Of a DNA stretch of 64,000 bases, positions 35,135-50,674 are shown one piece after another (within the stretch, counting starts at the first letter, position 1; each line of letters begins with the position of its first letter). Made by a program: the position numbers and the translations under genes. Origin of the DNA: DATBRC01 sp036560485 (lineage in GTDB: Bacteria > Pseudomonadota > Gammaproteobacteria > Burkholderiales > Burkholderiaceae_D); contig DATBRC010000030.1 in assembly GCA_036560485.1 (NCBI GenBank), forward strand, positions 62,001 through 126,000, read 5' to 3'. Under the pieces are notes generated by a model, which did not search any database, was not told the origin of the DNA, and saw nothing but the letters and a program-made list of their open reading frames with translations.

Positions 35135-36028
35135 ATGCAACTGGATCAATTTAAAACACCATCAAGCAAGCTTGGCCGTATCATCATCGGCGTAATTGTA
35201 TTGATCATTCTTTACAACTTGTGGCCGTTTTATTCCGTGCCGACCGGCAGTCGTGGTGTGGTGACGCAATTCGGGAAAATCGTTGGCATTGAAGGTGAGG
35301 GGCTGGCGATCCTGCCGCCGTGGCAAAAGCTTTTCAACTTCAGCATTCGCGCTGAAAAAGCAGACATTGAAAATGCCGAAGGCAGCACCAGCGACACGCA
35401 GCCGGTCAAGGTGAGCATGACGGTGCGCTACAGTATCGCGACCGATCGTGTGTCGGAAGTATTTGAAAAATACTCACATGATGGCGATCTGTCGTCCTAC
35501 GTCCAGACGGCGACGCTGGAAATTTTCAAGGCTGTCACGGCAAAATATACGGCGCCAGATTTGATCTCGCAACGCGCCAAGGTATCTGCCGATATCAATG
35601 CGGCTTTGCGAGAAAAGCTGGCACTGTACGGCGCGCAAGTCATTAATATCGATATGCGCAATTTTTCATTTTCGGATTCATACATGCATGCGATTAATGA
35701 CAAGGTGACGCAAGAGCAATTACGCCTCGCCGCGGAAAACAAATTGAAAACAGTGGAAGCCGAACAGAAACAGAAAGTCGCCATCGCCGAGGCTGAAGCA
35801 GGCGCAAGAAGAGCGCAAGCAGATGGCGAGGCGTATGCCAACCTGACGATCGCCAAGGCGCAAGCCGATGCGTTGCGTTTGCAAAATGCGGCACTCGCAC
35901 AGAACAAGGATGTGCTTGAATTGCGCCGCATTGAAGTGGAAAAAACCAAGGCTGAAAAATGGGATGGCGCATTGCCGACCTCCATTTATGCAGGTGCGCC
36001 GATTCCATTCATGAATGTAGGAAAGTGA
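35135..36028 (+). CDS. SPFH/prohibitin-family membrane protein
   Basis: 297 residues. One N-terminal membrane helix (about 14-32) then a band-7/SPFH domain (about 35-215). A long Ala/Glu-rich coiled coil follows (VEAEQKQKVAIAEAEAGARR region, about 205-265). The family forms large oligomeric rings in the inner membrane, often linked to FtsH or to membrane domains. The precise partner cannot be deduced. Preceded by GGGGGA and followed by a strong terminator. Confidence 0.88.
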   Translation: MQLDQFKTPSSKLGRIIIGVIVLIILYNLWPFYSVPTGSRGVVTQFGKIVGIEGEGLAILPPWQKLFNFSIRAEKADIENAEGSTSDTQPVKVSMTVRYSIATDRVSEVFEKYSHDGDLSSYVQTATLEIFKAVTAKYTAPDLISQRAKVSADINAALREKLALYGAQVINIDMRNFSFSDSYMHAINDKVTQEQLRLAAENKLKTVEAEQKQKVAIAEAEAGARRAQADGEAYANLTIAKAQADALRLQNAALAQNKDVLELRRIEVEKTKAEKWDGALPTSIYAGAPIPFMNVGK

Positions 36029-36070
36029 CGAAAATCTTTTAACTCACACGCAATCATTTTCATCTCTGTC

Positions 36071-36110
36071 AAAAAACAAAGAGGGAACATATGTTCCCTC
36101 TTTGTTTTTT
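36071..36110. terminator. Rho-independent terminator (perfect 40-bp palindrome)
   Basis: AAAAAACAAAGAGGGAACAT followed by its exact complement, ending in T6; closes the SPFH gene. Confidence 0.92.
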
Positions 36111-36528
36111 ATTGGTCGAACATTCACGCAGTTATCGAATAGAAATTCCATGCGTAGAACACGCAGCATGATTTCATAAAAACGCTAGACGTAAATTATT
36201 CTTTCCTCGTTGCCTGCAGCAATCATTCTTGTATTCAAAATTCACGTCACGCATCTATCCTGATAGAAAAATTTCTTGTTGTTACGCAGGACTGCACTTC
36301 ATCGAAATTTTCTCTAGTCTTTACGCTCAATCAATTGATGAATTGATGAACAGCCGCAACACGGTGATGATTTTTTGTTGCACCCATTGAACCTTGCGTT
36401 AGCGCCACGATCTTAAAACAGGATTTGATTTATATCATGAAGGGGGAACATTGTGCCGACACAACAAGTGGAGTGCAAGCATGGTTTGTTGCATTCTTGG
36501 ATTGCAATGGGCCACAGAGTAAATTCTT
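36111..36528. other. 418-bp intergenic region before the REC-GGDEF-EAL gene
   Basis: No conventional gene. AT-rich, with overlapping direct repeats around CAATTGATGAATTGATGAAC (36333-36356). Its 3' part holds an FNR/ANR-like box and a 31-codon frame that ends on the start codon of the next gene; both are listed separately. Expected to contain the promoter of the two large signalling genes. Confidence 0.5.
36425..36438. promoter_or_regulatory. Candidate FNR/ANR-type box
   Basis: TTGAT-TTAT-ATCAT differs in one base from the TTGAT-N4-ATCAA consensus of the FNR/ANR family. It is centred about 97 bp before the ATG of the downstream signalling gene. It would suggest oxygen-responsive control, but one match of 14 bases in AT-rich DNA can be chance. 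Confidence 0.35.
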
Positions 36529-36532
36529 ATGA
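36437..36532 (+). CDS. Possible 31-codon leader ORF overlapping the next gene
   Basis: An ATG at 36437 opens a frame of 31 residues (MKGEHCADTTSGVQAWFVAF...) ending in TGA at 36530-36532, so it overlaps the ATG of the GGDEF-EAL gene (36529) as ATGA. The downstream gene has no good ribosome-binding site of its own, which would fit translational coupling. The leader's own ribosome-binding site is weak, so it may not be translated. Confidence 0.3.
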   Translation: MKGEHCADTTSGVQAWFVAFLDCNGPQSKFL

Positions 36533-38748
36533 AAAAGACTGAAGTAGCCCTACCTCAAGACGATGAGGTTAGAGTGCTGCTCGTCAACGACGATCCGGGA
36601 ACGCTGTTCGCATTGCATACCATTCTGACTGATCTGGATGCTTCTATCGAAACGGCTGTTTCAGGAGAAGACGCGCTGCAGCGGCTTCTTAAACGGGATT
36701 TTTCAATCATCATCCTCGATGTAAAAATGAATGGCATGGATGGTTTTGAAACCGCACGCTTGATTCGGCAGCGGCCACGTTCAAAATATACACCGATCAT
36801 TTTTCTCACATCGCATCGTTCCACTGACCTTGATCGTGCCACTGGCTATGAATTGGGTGCAGTCGATTATTTGTTCATGCCTGTGGCGCCGGAAGTGCTG
36901 AAATCCAAGGCGCAAGTCTTTATTGATATCGCCAGAAAAAATAATCGACGAGCCCCACCGGCAGTTGAGCTGGAAAATTTGAATCAAGCGTTGCGGCAAG
37001 AGCTGGAACATATGATCCAGCTGAATGGCGTGTTGCAATCAGAAATTGCAGCATTCCGGAATGGCGATAATGTTTCACTCAGCGGCGTGGTTGAGCGCCT
37101 GATTATTCAACATGCAGGAGATTATGTTGCATTACTTGATGCAGATTTTCGCTGGGTTTTTGCCAGTCCTGCATATCAGTCGGAATTCGGCACGGTGGTT
37201 CAGGTAGGGACAACCTATTTCGATATTATCCATGTCGACGATCGTGCACAGATGCATGCAAGTTTTCGCAAAATGATCGAAGACGACACGTCCACGCGCG
37301 TGCAGTACCGTGTGCAGATGCCGGACCGCGGCGAGCGTTATTTTGAATCCGATACCAGCCTGATTCACGACGCCTCCGGCAAGATTGAACAAGTGCTGAC
37401 GGTGTCGCGCGATATCACCGAGCGCAAGGAAATGGAAGCCTATATCCTGCATCAGTCGTTCCATGATGCATTGACCGGCTTGCCGAATCGTTTGCTGCTG
37501 GAAGACCGTATGCGGCAGGCGACTGCAGGCCGCCAGCGTGCTCCGGTGGCGGTATTGTTTATCGATCTCGACCGTTTCAAGGATGTGAATGACACGCTTG
37601 GTCATGCGGCCGGCGATCGTCTGTTGCAGGAAGTGGCCGAGCGGCTTGGAAAGTGCGTGCGTGACGGCGATACCGTTGCACGCCTCAGCGGCGATGAATT
37701 TGTGGTGTTGCTTGCCGGTCTTCAAGACATACAGGATGCTGCACTGGTCGCCAACAAAATCGTTGCAACGGTGTCGGAGCCTTGCCAGATCGGCGGCAAG
37801 GAATTGCGCGTATCGCCCAGTATCGGCATTGCGATATTTCCGGATGACGGCCAGAACATCGATGAGCTTTTGCGCAACGCAGATACCGCGATGTACCACG
37901 CCAAGCAGGACGGGCGCAGCCGGTTTTCCTTTTTTGCCGAGCGCATGAACGAAGCGGCCACGCAGCGGCTGGTTGTCGGCGGTGCATTGCAGCGTGCGAT
38001 TGCTCACGACGAATTCGTCTTGCATTACCAGCCGAAGGTCAGCGCAAGCAGTGGCGAAATTTGCGGATTCGAGGCGCTGATCCGCTGGCCACAGGGCGAC
38101 GGCACCTGGATACCGCCGAGTCATTTTATTCCGATTGCAGAAGAGACCGGCCGTATCGAGCCGATCGGCAAGTGGGCAATGCGTGAAGCAGCGATGCAGG
38201 CGCAGCGCTGGCTCAACGACGGTTCGGGCGGCAAGCCGATTGCGGTCAATGTATCGGCGCAACAATTCCGCCGCGATAGTGTCGCGCAATATGTTGAAAC
38301 CGTTTTGCGCGAAACCGGTATTCCGCCAGACATGCTTGAAACCGAACTCACTGAATCAGCGGTCATGACCGATCCGGTCAAGGCGATCCAGGTGTTGCAT
38401 CAAATCCGTGATTTGGGTGTGCATATTTCAATCGATGATTTTGGCACTGGCTATTCTTCGCTTGCCTATCTCAAACGTTTCCCATTGAATAAACTCAAGA
38501 TCGATACGGCCTTCGTACGCGATATCGCGACCGATCCGGAAGATGCTGCGATCGTGTTGGCCATCATTACGTTGGCGCACACGTTGAACTTGACTGTGAT
38601 TGCCGAAGGTGTGGAAACGGCGGAGCAGATGGCATTTTTAATCGAGCATGGTTGCGACGAAATGCAAGGCAACTATTTCAGCAAGCCGGTATCGGCTGAT
38701 GATGCGTTGCACTTACTGAGATGCGGGCGCTTTAGTCTCGCACATTGA
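36529..38748 (+). CDS. REC-PAS-GGDEF-EAL response regulator (c-di-GMP signalling)
   Basis: 739 residues. Receiver domain about 13-130 with phospho-acceptor Asp64 (IILDVKMNGMDG), but the usual conserved Lys is Met117 (YLFMPVAPE). Coiled segment, then PAS/PAC about 190-305. The GGDEF domain about 310-480 has SGDEF (Ser387) in place of GGDEF. The EAL domain about 490-735 has EAL at 515-517 and DDFGTGYSSLAYLKRFP, the features of an active phosphodiesterase. It makes or breaks c-di-GMP; the EAL side looks the more canonical. Followed after 26 bp by the poly-HAMP kinase, so it is a likely phosphorelay partner. Confidence 0.93.
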   Translation: MKKTEVALPQDDEVRVLLVNDDPGTLFALHTILTDLDASIETAVSGEDALQRLLKRDFSIIILDVKMNGMDGFETARLIRQRPRSKYTPIIFLTSHRSTDLDRATGYELGAVDYLFMPVAPEVLKSKAQVFIDIARKNNRRAPPAVELENLNQALRQELEHMIQLNGVLQSEIAAFRNGDNVSLSGVVERLIIQHAGDYVALLDADFRWVFASPAYQSEFGTVVQVGTTYFDIIHVDDRAQMHASFRKMIEDDTSTRVQYRVQMPDRGERYFESDTSLIHDASGKIEQVLTVSRDITERKEMEAYILHQSFHDALTGLPNRLLLEDRMRQATAGRQRAPVAVLFIDLDRFKDVNDTLGHAAGDRLLQEVAERLGKCVRDGDTVARLSGDEFVVLLAGLQDIQDAALVANKIVATVSEPCQIGGKELRVSPSIGIAIFPDDGQNIDELLRNADTAMYHAKQDGRSRFSFFAERMNEAATQRLVVGGALQRAIAHDEFVLHYQPKVSASSGEICGFEALIRWPQGDGTWIPPSHFIPIAEETGRIEPIGKWAMREAAMQAQRWLNDGSGGKPIAVNVSAQQFRRDSVAQYVETVLRETGIPPDMLETELTESAVMTDPVKAIQVLHQIRDLGVHISIDDFGTGYSSLAYLKRFPLNKLKIDTAFVRDIATDPEDAAIVLAIITLAHTLNLTVIAEGVETAEQMAFLIEHGCDEMQGNYFSKPVSADDALHLLRCGRFSLAH

Positions 38749-38774
38749 GACCTGTAATGTAAAAGGAGACCAGC

Positions 38775-45362
<6,588 letters not shown>

Positions 45363-45408
45363 TGCAATGATATGGATGAGCGATTTATGCGCTCGGGTAT
45401 TCTGAAAT

Positions 45409-46263
45409 TTATCTAAGCGCATAATCCAGTGCAATCCCGCCAAACACTGCAGCACCCAGCCAATTGTTATGCCGGAATGCCGCGAAGCAGCGCATCCGAT
45501 CACGGTTGCGGATGAGTTGGTAGTGATAGATCGAACAAGCACCTGCAATCAGCAAGCCGGCAACAAACCATGTGCGCAAGCCATACTGCCAGCCAATAGT
45601 CAGTATGATGGAAAATGACAATGCATAGCACAGCATCACCGCCAATACATCGTAGCGTCCGAAAGTGATTGCCGATGTCTTGATGCCGATCTTCAAATCG
45701 TCATCGCGGTCCACCATCGCATATTCGGTATCGTAGGCAATTGCCCAAAAAATATTGGCAATTAACAGCCACCATGCAGCTGCCGGCACGGTTCCCTGGA
45801 CAGCAGCGAAAGCCATCGGGATGCCGAAACCGAAAGCGATGCCTAGATATGCTTGAGGAATCGCGAAAAATCGTTTGAAATACGGATAGCTCGCGGCAAT
45901 GATGACGGCCGCGACTGACAATTGCTTGGTCAATCTATTGAGCGGCAAAATCAGCGCGAATGCAGTCAGTGCCAGCACAGCCGCGATCATTACTGCTTCC
46001 CATGCATGAATTTTTCCGCTGGTGAGAGGGCGTTCGGCGGTACGCTTGACGTGCTTGTCGATATCGCGGTCGGCAAAATCGTTGATCGCGCAACCGGCAG
46101 AGCGCATCAGCACCGTGCCGAGCGTGAAGATCAATACTAATGTCCCATCCGGTTTGCCATTGGAGGCCAGCCATAGCGCATTCAGCGTCGGCCATAGCAA
46201 CAGCAGGATGCCGATCGGTTTGTCGAGGCGGATCAGGCGGAGGTAGAGTTGCAGTCGATTCAT
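45409..46263 (-). CDS. ubiA: 4-hydroxybenzoate polyprenyltransferase
   Basis: 284 residues from the ATG at 46263 (MNRLQLYLRLIRLDKPIGIL); the frame is open to 46302 but the added 13 residues are atypical. About eight membrane helices. The two Asp-rich motifs that bind Mg2+-polyprenyl diphosphate are present: NDFADRDID (about 72-80) and YDTEYAMVDRDDD (about 190-202). It attaches the polyprenyl tail to 4-hydroxybenzoate in ubiquinone synthesis. It is convergent with the poly-HAMP kinase, with only 46 bp between their ends. Confidence 0.95.
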   Translation of the reverse strand: MNRLQLYLRLIRLDKPIGILLLLWPTLNALWLASNGKPDGTLVLIFTLGTVLMRSAGCAINDFADRDIDKHVKRTAERPLTSGKIHAWEAVMIAAVLALTAFALILPLNRLTKQLSVAAVIIAASYPYFKRFFAIPQAYLGIAFGFGIPMAFAAVQGTVPAAAWWLLIANIFWAIAYDTEYAMVDRDDDLKIGIKTSAITFGRYDVLAVMLCYALSFSIILTIGWQYGLRTWFVAGLLIAGACSIYHYQLIRNRDRMRCFAAFRHNNWLGAAVFGGIALDYALR

Positions 46264-46315
46264 TTTTTTAGCAGCGTTGCCGCAGAATTTATGTTCAATC
46301 ATTTCTGGAGTATGT

Positions 46316-46396
46316 GTCGTCCCAGCGAACGCTGGGATCCAGCGGCTTTTATTGTATTCAAAAACGACACTGGGTCCCAGTTTTCACTGGGACGAC
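46316..46396. repeat. Inverted repeat of the GTCGTCCCAG type between oxyR and ubiA
   Basis: GTCGTCCCAGCGAACGCTGG at the left and CTGGGTCCCAG...CTGGGACGAC at the right. Related to 9744-9853. Each end also has a local hairpin. May terminate oxyR transcription. Confidence 0.72.
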
Positions 46397-46423
46397 AAGG
46401 CGTTATTGGCCATTGATGCCAAA

Positions 46424-47371
46424 TCAGCCTTCCACAATTTCAGCATCACGCAACATCGTCACGCCGTGCAAGTCACACGACAACACTGCTTGCCGCACCG
46501 CTTCAATCGCTGCGTGCCGCGTAAAGCTTTTGCGCCATGCGATCACAACACGGCGCGAAGGTGCCGGTTGTGCAAATGGCAGATAGCGCAACATGCCATC
46601 CTTGGCTTGCATGTCGGGCACTGATGCTTGCGGCAGTACCGTGATGCCGATGCCGGATGCGACCATGTGCCGGATCGTTTCCAGTGAAGAGCCTTCGAAC
46701 GTGCGCGCGATGCCATCGCCTGTGGTGGAAAAGCGCGACATCTCGGGACAGACTTCCAGCACCTGATCGCGGAAGCAATGGCCACTGCCGAGCAACAGCA
46801 TGGTCTCCGATTTCAAATCTTGCGCGGTGATATTGGCACGCTTGGCCCACGCATGGTGCTTGGGCAGCGCGACGACGAAGGGTTCATCATACAAAGGCTG
46901 CACCATCAAGCTATGTTCAGGGAATGGCAGTGCCATGATGGCCGCATCCAGCTCGCCCTGACGCAGCAATTCGAGCAGGCGCACCGTAAAATTTTCCTGC
47001 AACACAAGCGGCATTTGCGGCACTTGCTCGATCATCGTCTTGACCAGTTGCGGCAGCAGGTAAGGGCCAATCGTGTAAATAATGCCAAGCCGGAACGGGC
47101 CGGTCAGCGGATCCTTGTTTTGCTTGGCGATTTCCTTGATCGCGGCAGTTTGTTCAAGCGCACGCTCTGCTTGCGCGACGATCTGTGCGCCCAGCGGCGT
47201 CATCGAGATTTCTGTGCCGCCGCGTTCGAAAATGATCACGCCGAGCTCGTCTTCCAGCTTCTTGATGGCGACCGATAAAGTCGGTTGCGCGACATAGCAC
47301 GCTTCAGCTGCATGGCCGAAGTGTTTATGGCGGGATACGGCGACGATGTATTTGAGTTCTGTAAGTGTCAT
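46424..47371 (-). CDS. oxyR: LysR-type redox regulator OxyR
   Basis: 315 residues. N-terminal winged helix-turn-helix (about 1-60, HFGHAAEACYVAQPTLSVAI) and the LysR effector domain. The peroxide-sensing cysteines are at 199 and 208 in GSGHCFRDQVLEVCPE, the same numbers as in E. coli OxyR, so disulfide switching by H2O2 is very likely. Upstream of recG in reverse order on the same strand, the usual betaproteobacterial pair. Confidence 0.95.
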   Translation of the reverse strand: MTLTELKYIVAVSRHKHFGHAAEACYVAQPTLSVAIKKLEDELGVIIFERGGTEISMTPLGAQIVAQAERALEQTAAIKEIAKQNKDPLTGPFRLGIIYTIGPYLLPQLVKTMIEQVPQMPLVLQENFTVRLLELLRQGELDAAIMALPFPEHSLMVQPLYDEPFVVALPKHHAWAKRANITAQDLKSETMLLLGSGHCFRDQVLEVCPEMSRFSTTGDGIARTFEGSSLETIRHMVASGIGITVLPQASVPDMQAKDGMLRYLPFAQPAPSRRVVIAWRKSFTRHAAIEAVRQAVLSCDLHGVTMLRDAEIVEG

Positions 47372-47402
47372 ATCGCTATCTTCGCATATTCTGTAACAAT
47401 GC

Positions 47403-49517
47403 CTAAACTTTCAAGAAATCTTCCCGTAGTCCAAGCCATCGTGCAAGATGGGCTGCCACGGTAGCCGGATCGTCGCGCAACAAGGTCTGTGCCACATTGC
47501 GTGCGCGATCCACTAACCACTGATCCGTTTCCAGATCGGCAAAACGCAATAGTGCCTGCCCCGATTGGCGTGCGCCGAGAAATTCGCCCGGACCGCGTAT
47601 CTGCAAATCCTTGCGCGCGATTTCAAATCCGTCTATCGTCTCGCGCATGGTCATCAGCCGCTGTTTTGCAGTGAGGCCTAGCGGACTCTGATACAGCAAC
47701 AAGCACACGCTCGCTGCAGAACCGCGCCCAACGCGTCCGCGTAACTGATGCAATTGCGACAGGCCGAAACGTTCCGCATGTTCAATCACCATCAACGATG
47801 CATTCGGCACATCGACGCCGACTTCGATGACCGTGGTGGCAACCAGCACATGGATTTCGCCGCGTGTGAAGGCATCCATCGTTTCCTGCTTCTCGGCTTG
47901 TTTCAGGCGGCCATGCACCAGGCCGATTTGCAAGTCGGGCAGCGCTTCCATCAACGCCATATGCGTATCGGTCGCGGTTTGCAATTGCAAGGCTTCGGAC
48001 TCTTCAATCAGCGGGCATACCCAATAGACTTGACGGCCTTCCAGCGCCGCCGCATGCACGCGCTCGATCACTTCGTCGCGCCGGTTCTGGTCGACGATGC
48101 GCGTGACGATTGGTGTGCGGCCGGGCGGCAATTCATCGATGACTGACACTTCCAGATCGGCGTAGTAAGTCATCGCCAGTGTGCGCGGGATCGGTGTGGC
48201 CGACATCATCAGCTGGTGCGGTACCGATGGTTTGCTTTTCAATGTGGTGGTGGTCGCATTGGCCACATTCATGCCTTTGTTGCGCAACGTCAAGCGTTGT
48301 GCGACGCCGAAGCGATGCTGTTCATCGACGATTACCAAACCCAGCTTCGCGAATTGCACTGATTCCTGGATCAACGCATGGGTGCCGATGATCAGTTGTG
48401 CCTCACCTGATTCAATGCGTGCCTGCGCTTCGGTTTTTTCTTTCTTTTTCAAGCTGCCGGTCAACCACGCCACGTTGACGCCGAGCGGTTCCATCCATGC
48501 TGCGATCTTGCGGAAATGTTGGTCCGCCAGAATTTCAGTTGGTGCCATCAGCACGGCCTGATAGCCACTATCGATTGCTTGCGCAGCGGCCAATGCGGCA
48601 ACCACAGTTTTGCCGCTGCCGACATCTCCTTGCAATAAGCGCTGCATCGGAAACGATTCGCGCAAATCGGCGCGGATTTCTTTCAATACGCGTTGCTGTG
48701 CATTGGTCAATGTGAATGGCAGCGTCTTCAAGAAAGCATCGGATAGTTTGCCGATCACCGGCAGTGCAGTCGCGCCTTTTGCACGCCGTGCGATTTGCGC
48801 GCGCTTCAACGATAACTGTTGCGCCAGCAGCTCATCAAACTTCATGCGTACCCAGGCCGGATGAGAACGGTCGATTAATGCGTGCTCATCGACTTCCGCC
48901 GGCGGATTGTGCAGCAGCCGTACCGCTTGTTCGAACGGCCATAAATCGAGCGATACGCGCAGCGGCTCCGTCAGCGTATCGCGCCAATCGACCCGCTTCA
49001 TCGCATCGGCAATCGCCTTGCGCAGAAATGTTTGTGACAAGCCTTCACCGGCCGGATAGACCGGCGTCAATGCGGTCGGCAGCGGCGCGCCTTCCACAAT
49101 CACCTTGTAAAATGGATGCACCATCTCGGGACCGAAAAATCCATGCCGCACTTCGCCGCGAGCGCGCACCCGTGTTCCTTCGGCCAATTGTTTGGTCTGG
49201 CTACCGTAAAAATTCAGGAAGCGCATCACCAGCTGACTGGTGTCATCGGCAATCGTGACAACCAATTGCCTGCGTGGACGGAATTGCACTTCGCATGAAG
49301 TCACTACACCTTCGACTTGTACCGAACCGCCCATCATGAAACCGGCTGCGCGGATGTCGACTACTTGCGTTTCATCCTCATAGCGCATTGGCAAATGCAG
49401 CACCAGATCCATATCGGTGTGCAAGCCCAACTTGGCGAGTTTGTCCGCGCTCTTGCTGGCAGCAGAGACAGGCGTTTTCGTTGCAGATTTGGCAGGCTTT
49501 CGCTTGGGTGCAGGCAT
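47403..49517 (-). CDS. recG: ATP-dependent DNA helicase RecG
   Basis: 704 residues. N-terminal wedge/OB domain (about 20-180). The helicase domain has Walker A GDVGSGKTVVA (about 300), motif Ia PTEILADQH and DEQH box DEQHRFGV (about 395). C-terminal motifs GLVHGRLKQAEK and QLRGRVGRG follow. It remodels stalled forks and branched DNA. Start MPAPKRKPAKSATKTPVSAA with a basic tail. Transcribed toward oxyR (31 bp between) and divergent from queA. Confidence 0.97.
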   Translation of the reverse strand: MPAPKRKPAKSATKTPVSAASKSADKLAKLGLHTDMDLVLHLPMRYEDETQVVDIRAAGFMMGGSVQVEGVVTSCEVQFRPRRQLVVTIADDTSQLVMRFLNFYGSQTKQLAEGTRVRARGEVRHGFFGPEMVHPFYKVIVEGAPLPTALTPVYPAGEGLSQTFLRKAIADAMKRVDWRDTLTEPLRVSLDLWPFEQAVRLLHNPPAEVDEHALIDRSHPAWVRMKFDELLAQQLSLKRAQIARRAKGATALPVIGKLSDAFLKTLPFTLTNAQQRVLKEIRADLRESFPMQRLLQGDVGSGKTVVAALAAAQAIDSGYQAVLMAPTEILADQHFRKIAAWMEPLGVNVAWLTGSLKKKEKTEAQARIESGEAQLIIGTHALIQESVQFAKLGLVIVDEQHRFGVAQRLTLRNKGMNVANATTTTLKSKPSVPHQLMMSATPIPRTLAMTYYADLEVSVIDELPPGRTPIVTRIVDQNRRDEVIERVHAAALEGRQVYWVCPLIEESEALQLQTATDTHMALMEALPDLQIGLVHGRLKQAEKQETMDAFTRGEIHVLVATTVIEVGVDVPNASLMVIEHAERFGLSQLHQLRGRVGRGSAASVCLLLYQSPLGLTAKQRLMTMRETIDGFEIARKDLQIRGPGEFLGARQSGQALLRFADLETDQWLVDRARNVAQTLLRDDPATVAAHLARWLGLREDFLKV

Positions 49518-49648
49518 TAGGGGGTAAATTGAGCAGTAGAGCGTAAAATAGCGGGTTTGTTAAACGAAACAGCCGCGAAAAATGTGAATGCTATTTATTG
49601 TATGGCAAATCCACTTTAACGCGTGCCTGAGGCACATAGACCAGACGC

Positions 49649-50674
49649 ATGTATTCACTCTCCGATTTCGACTTCGATCTTCCGCAACAATTGATCGCCC
49701 AGACGCCATTGCCGCAGCGCAGTGCCTCGCGTTTGTTGCATGTCGATGGCACGACCTTTATCGATCGCCAGTTTACCGATATCGTCGATCTACTGACGCC
49801 AGGCGATTTGCTGGTCTTTAACAACACGCGTGTGCTGAAGGCGCGTTTTCACGGCGTCAAGGCGACCGGCGGCAAAGTCGAGATGTTGATTGAACGTGTG
49901 CTGGACAATCGCACCGTGCATGCGCAAATCCGTGCGTCCAAATCACCGCTGCCTGGCTCGATGATTCGTCTGGCGGATGCGTTTGACGTGACGGTAGGCG
50001 AGCGTGCGGGCGAATTTTTCACCTTGCAATTCCCATCCGACGTTTTTGAATTGATTGAAGCGCATGGCCGTTTGCCATTGCCGCCGTATATCGACCATGC
50101 GGCCGATGCTTTCGACGAACAGCGCTATCAAACTGTCTATGCGCAGACACCGGGCGCAGTTGCTGCGCCGACTGCCGGTCTGCATTTCGACCAGGCTTTG
50201 CTCGATCGCTTGCGTGACAAGGGTGTGCAATGTGTGTTCGTGACCTTGCATGTCGGCGCGGGAACATTCCAACCGGTGCGCGTCGAGAATCTGACCGAGC
50301 ACCATATGCATAGCGAGTGGTATACGATTTCGCAAGCGACGGTCGCTGCCGTGCAAGCGACAAAAACTGCGGGCCGTGCGGTGGTCGCGGTCGGCACTAC
50401 CAGCTTGCGCGCGCTGGAATCGGCATCGCAAACCGGCACACTGCAAGCAGGAAGCGCCGACACGCGTTTGTTCATCACGCCCGGCTACCAATTCAAAACA
50501 GTTGACCGACTGATTACCAACTTTCATTTGCCGAAATCGACCTTGCTGATGCTGGTGTCAGCCTTCGCTGGTTATCCAACCATCCGTGCCGCTTACGCGC
50601 ATGCCATTCAACAACAATATCGCTTTTTCAGTTATGGTGATGCGATGCTACTGACTAGAACACAAGATGCTTAA
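49649..50674 (+). CDS. queA: S-adenosylmethionine:tRNA ribosyltransferase-isomerase
   Basis: 341 residues, standard length. Starts MYSLSDFDFDLPQQLIAQTP and contains RIEVL-like VEMLIERVL, HVGAGTFQPVRVE and TNFHLPKSTLLMLVSAF, hallmarks of QueA. Transfers the ribosyl of SAM to preQ1-tRNA, giving epoxyqueuosine in tRNA(Asp, Asn, His, Tyr). The end overlaps tgt by eight bases, showing tight coupling in the queuosine operon. Confidence 0.97.
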   Translation: MYSLSDFDFDLPQQLIAQTPLPQRSASRLLHVDGTTFIDRQFTDIVDLLTPGDLLVFNNTRVLKARFHGVKATGGKVEMLIERVLDNRTVHAQIRASKSPLPGSMIRLADAFDVTVGERAGEFFTLQFPSDVFELIEAHGRLPLPPYIDHAADAFDEQRYQTVYAQTPGAVAAPTAGLHFDQALLDRLRDKGVQCVFVTLHVGAGTFQPVRVENLTEHHMHSEWYTISQATVAAVQATKTAGRAVVAVGTTSLRALESASQTGTLQAGSADTRLFITPGYQFKTVDRLITNFHLPKSTLLMLVSAFAGYPTIRAAYAHAIQQQYRFFSYGDAMLLTRTQDA

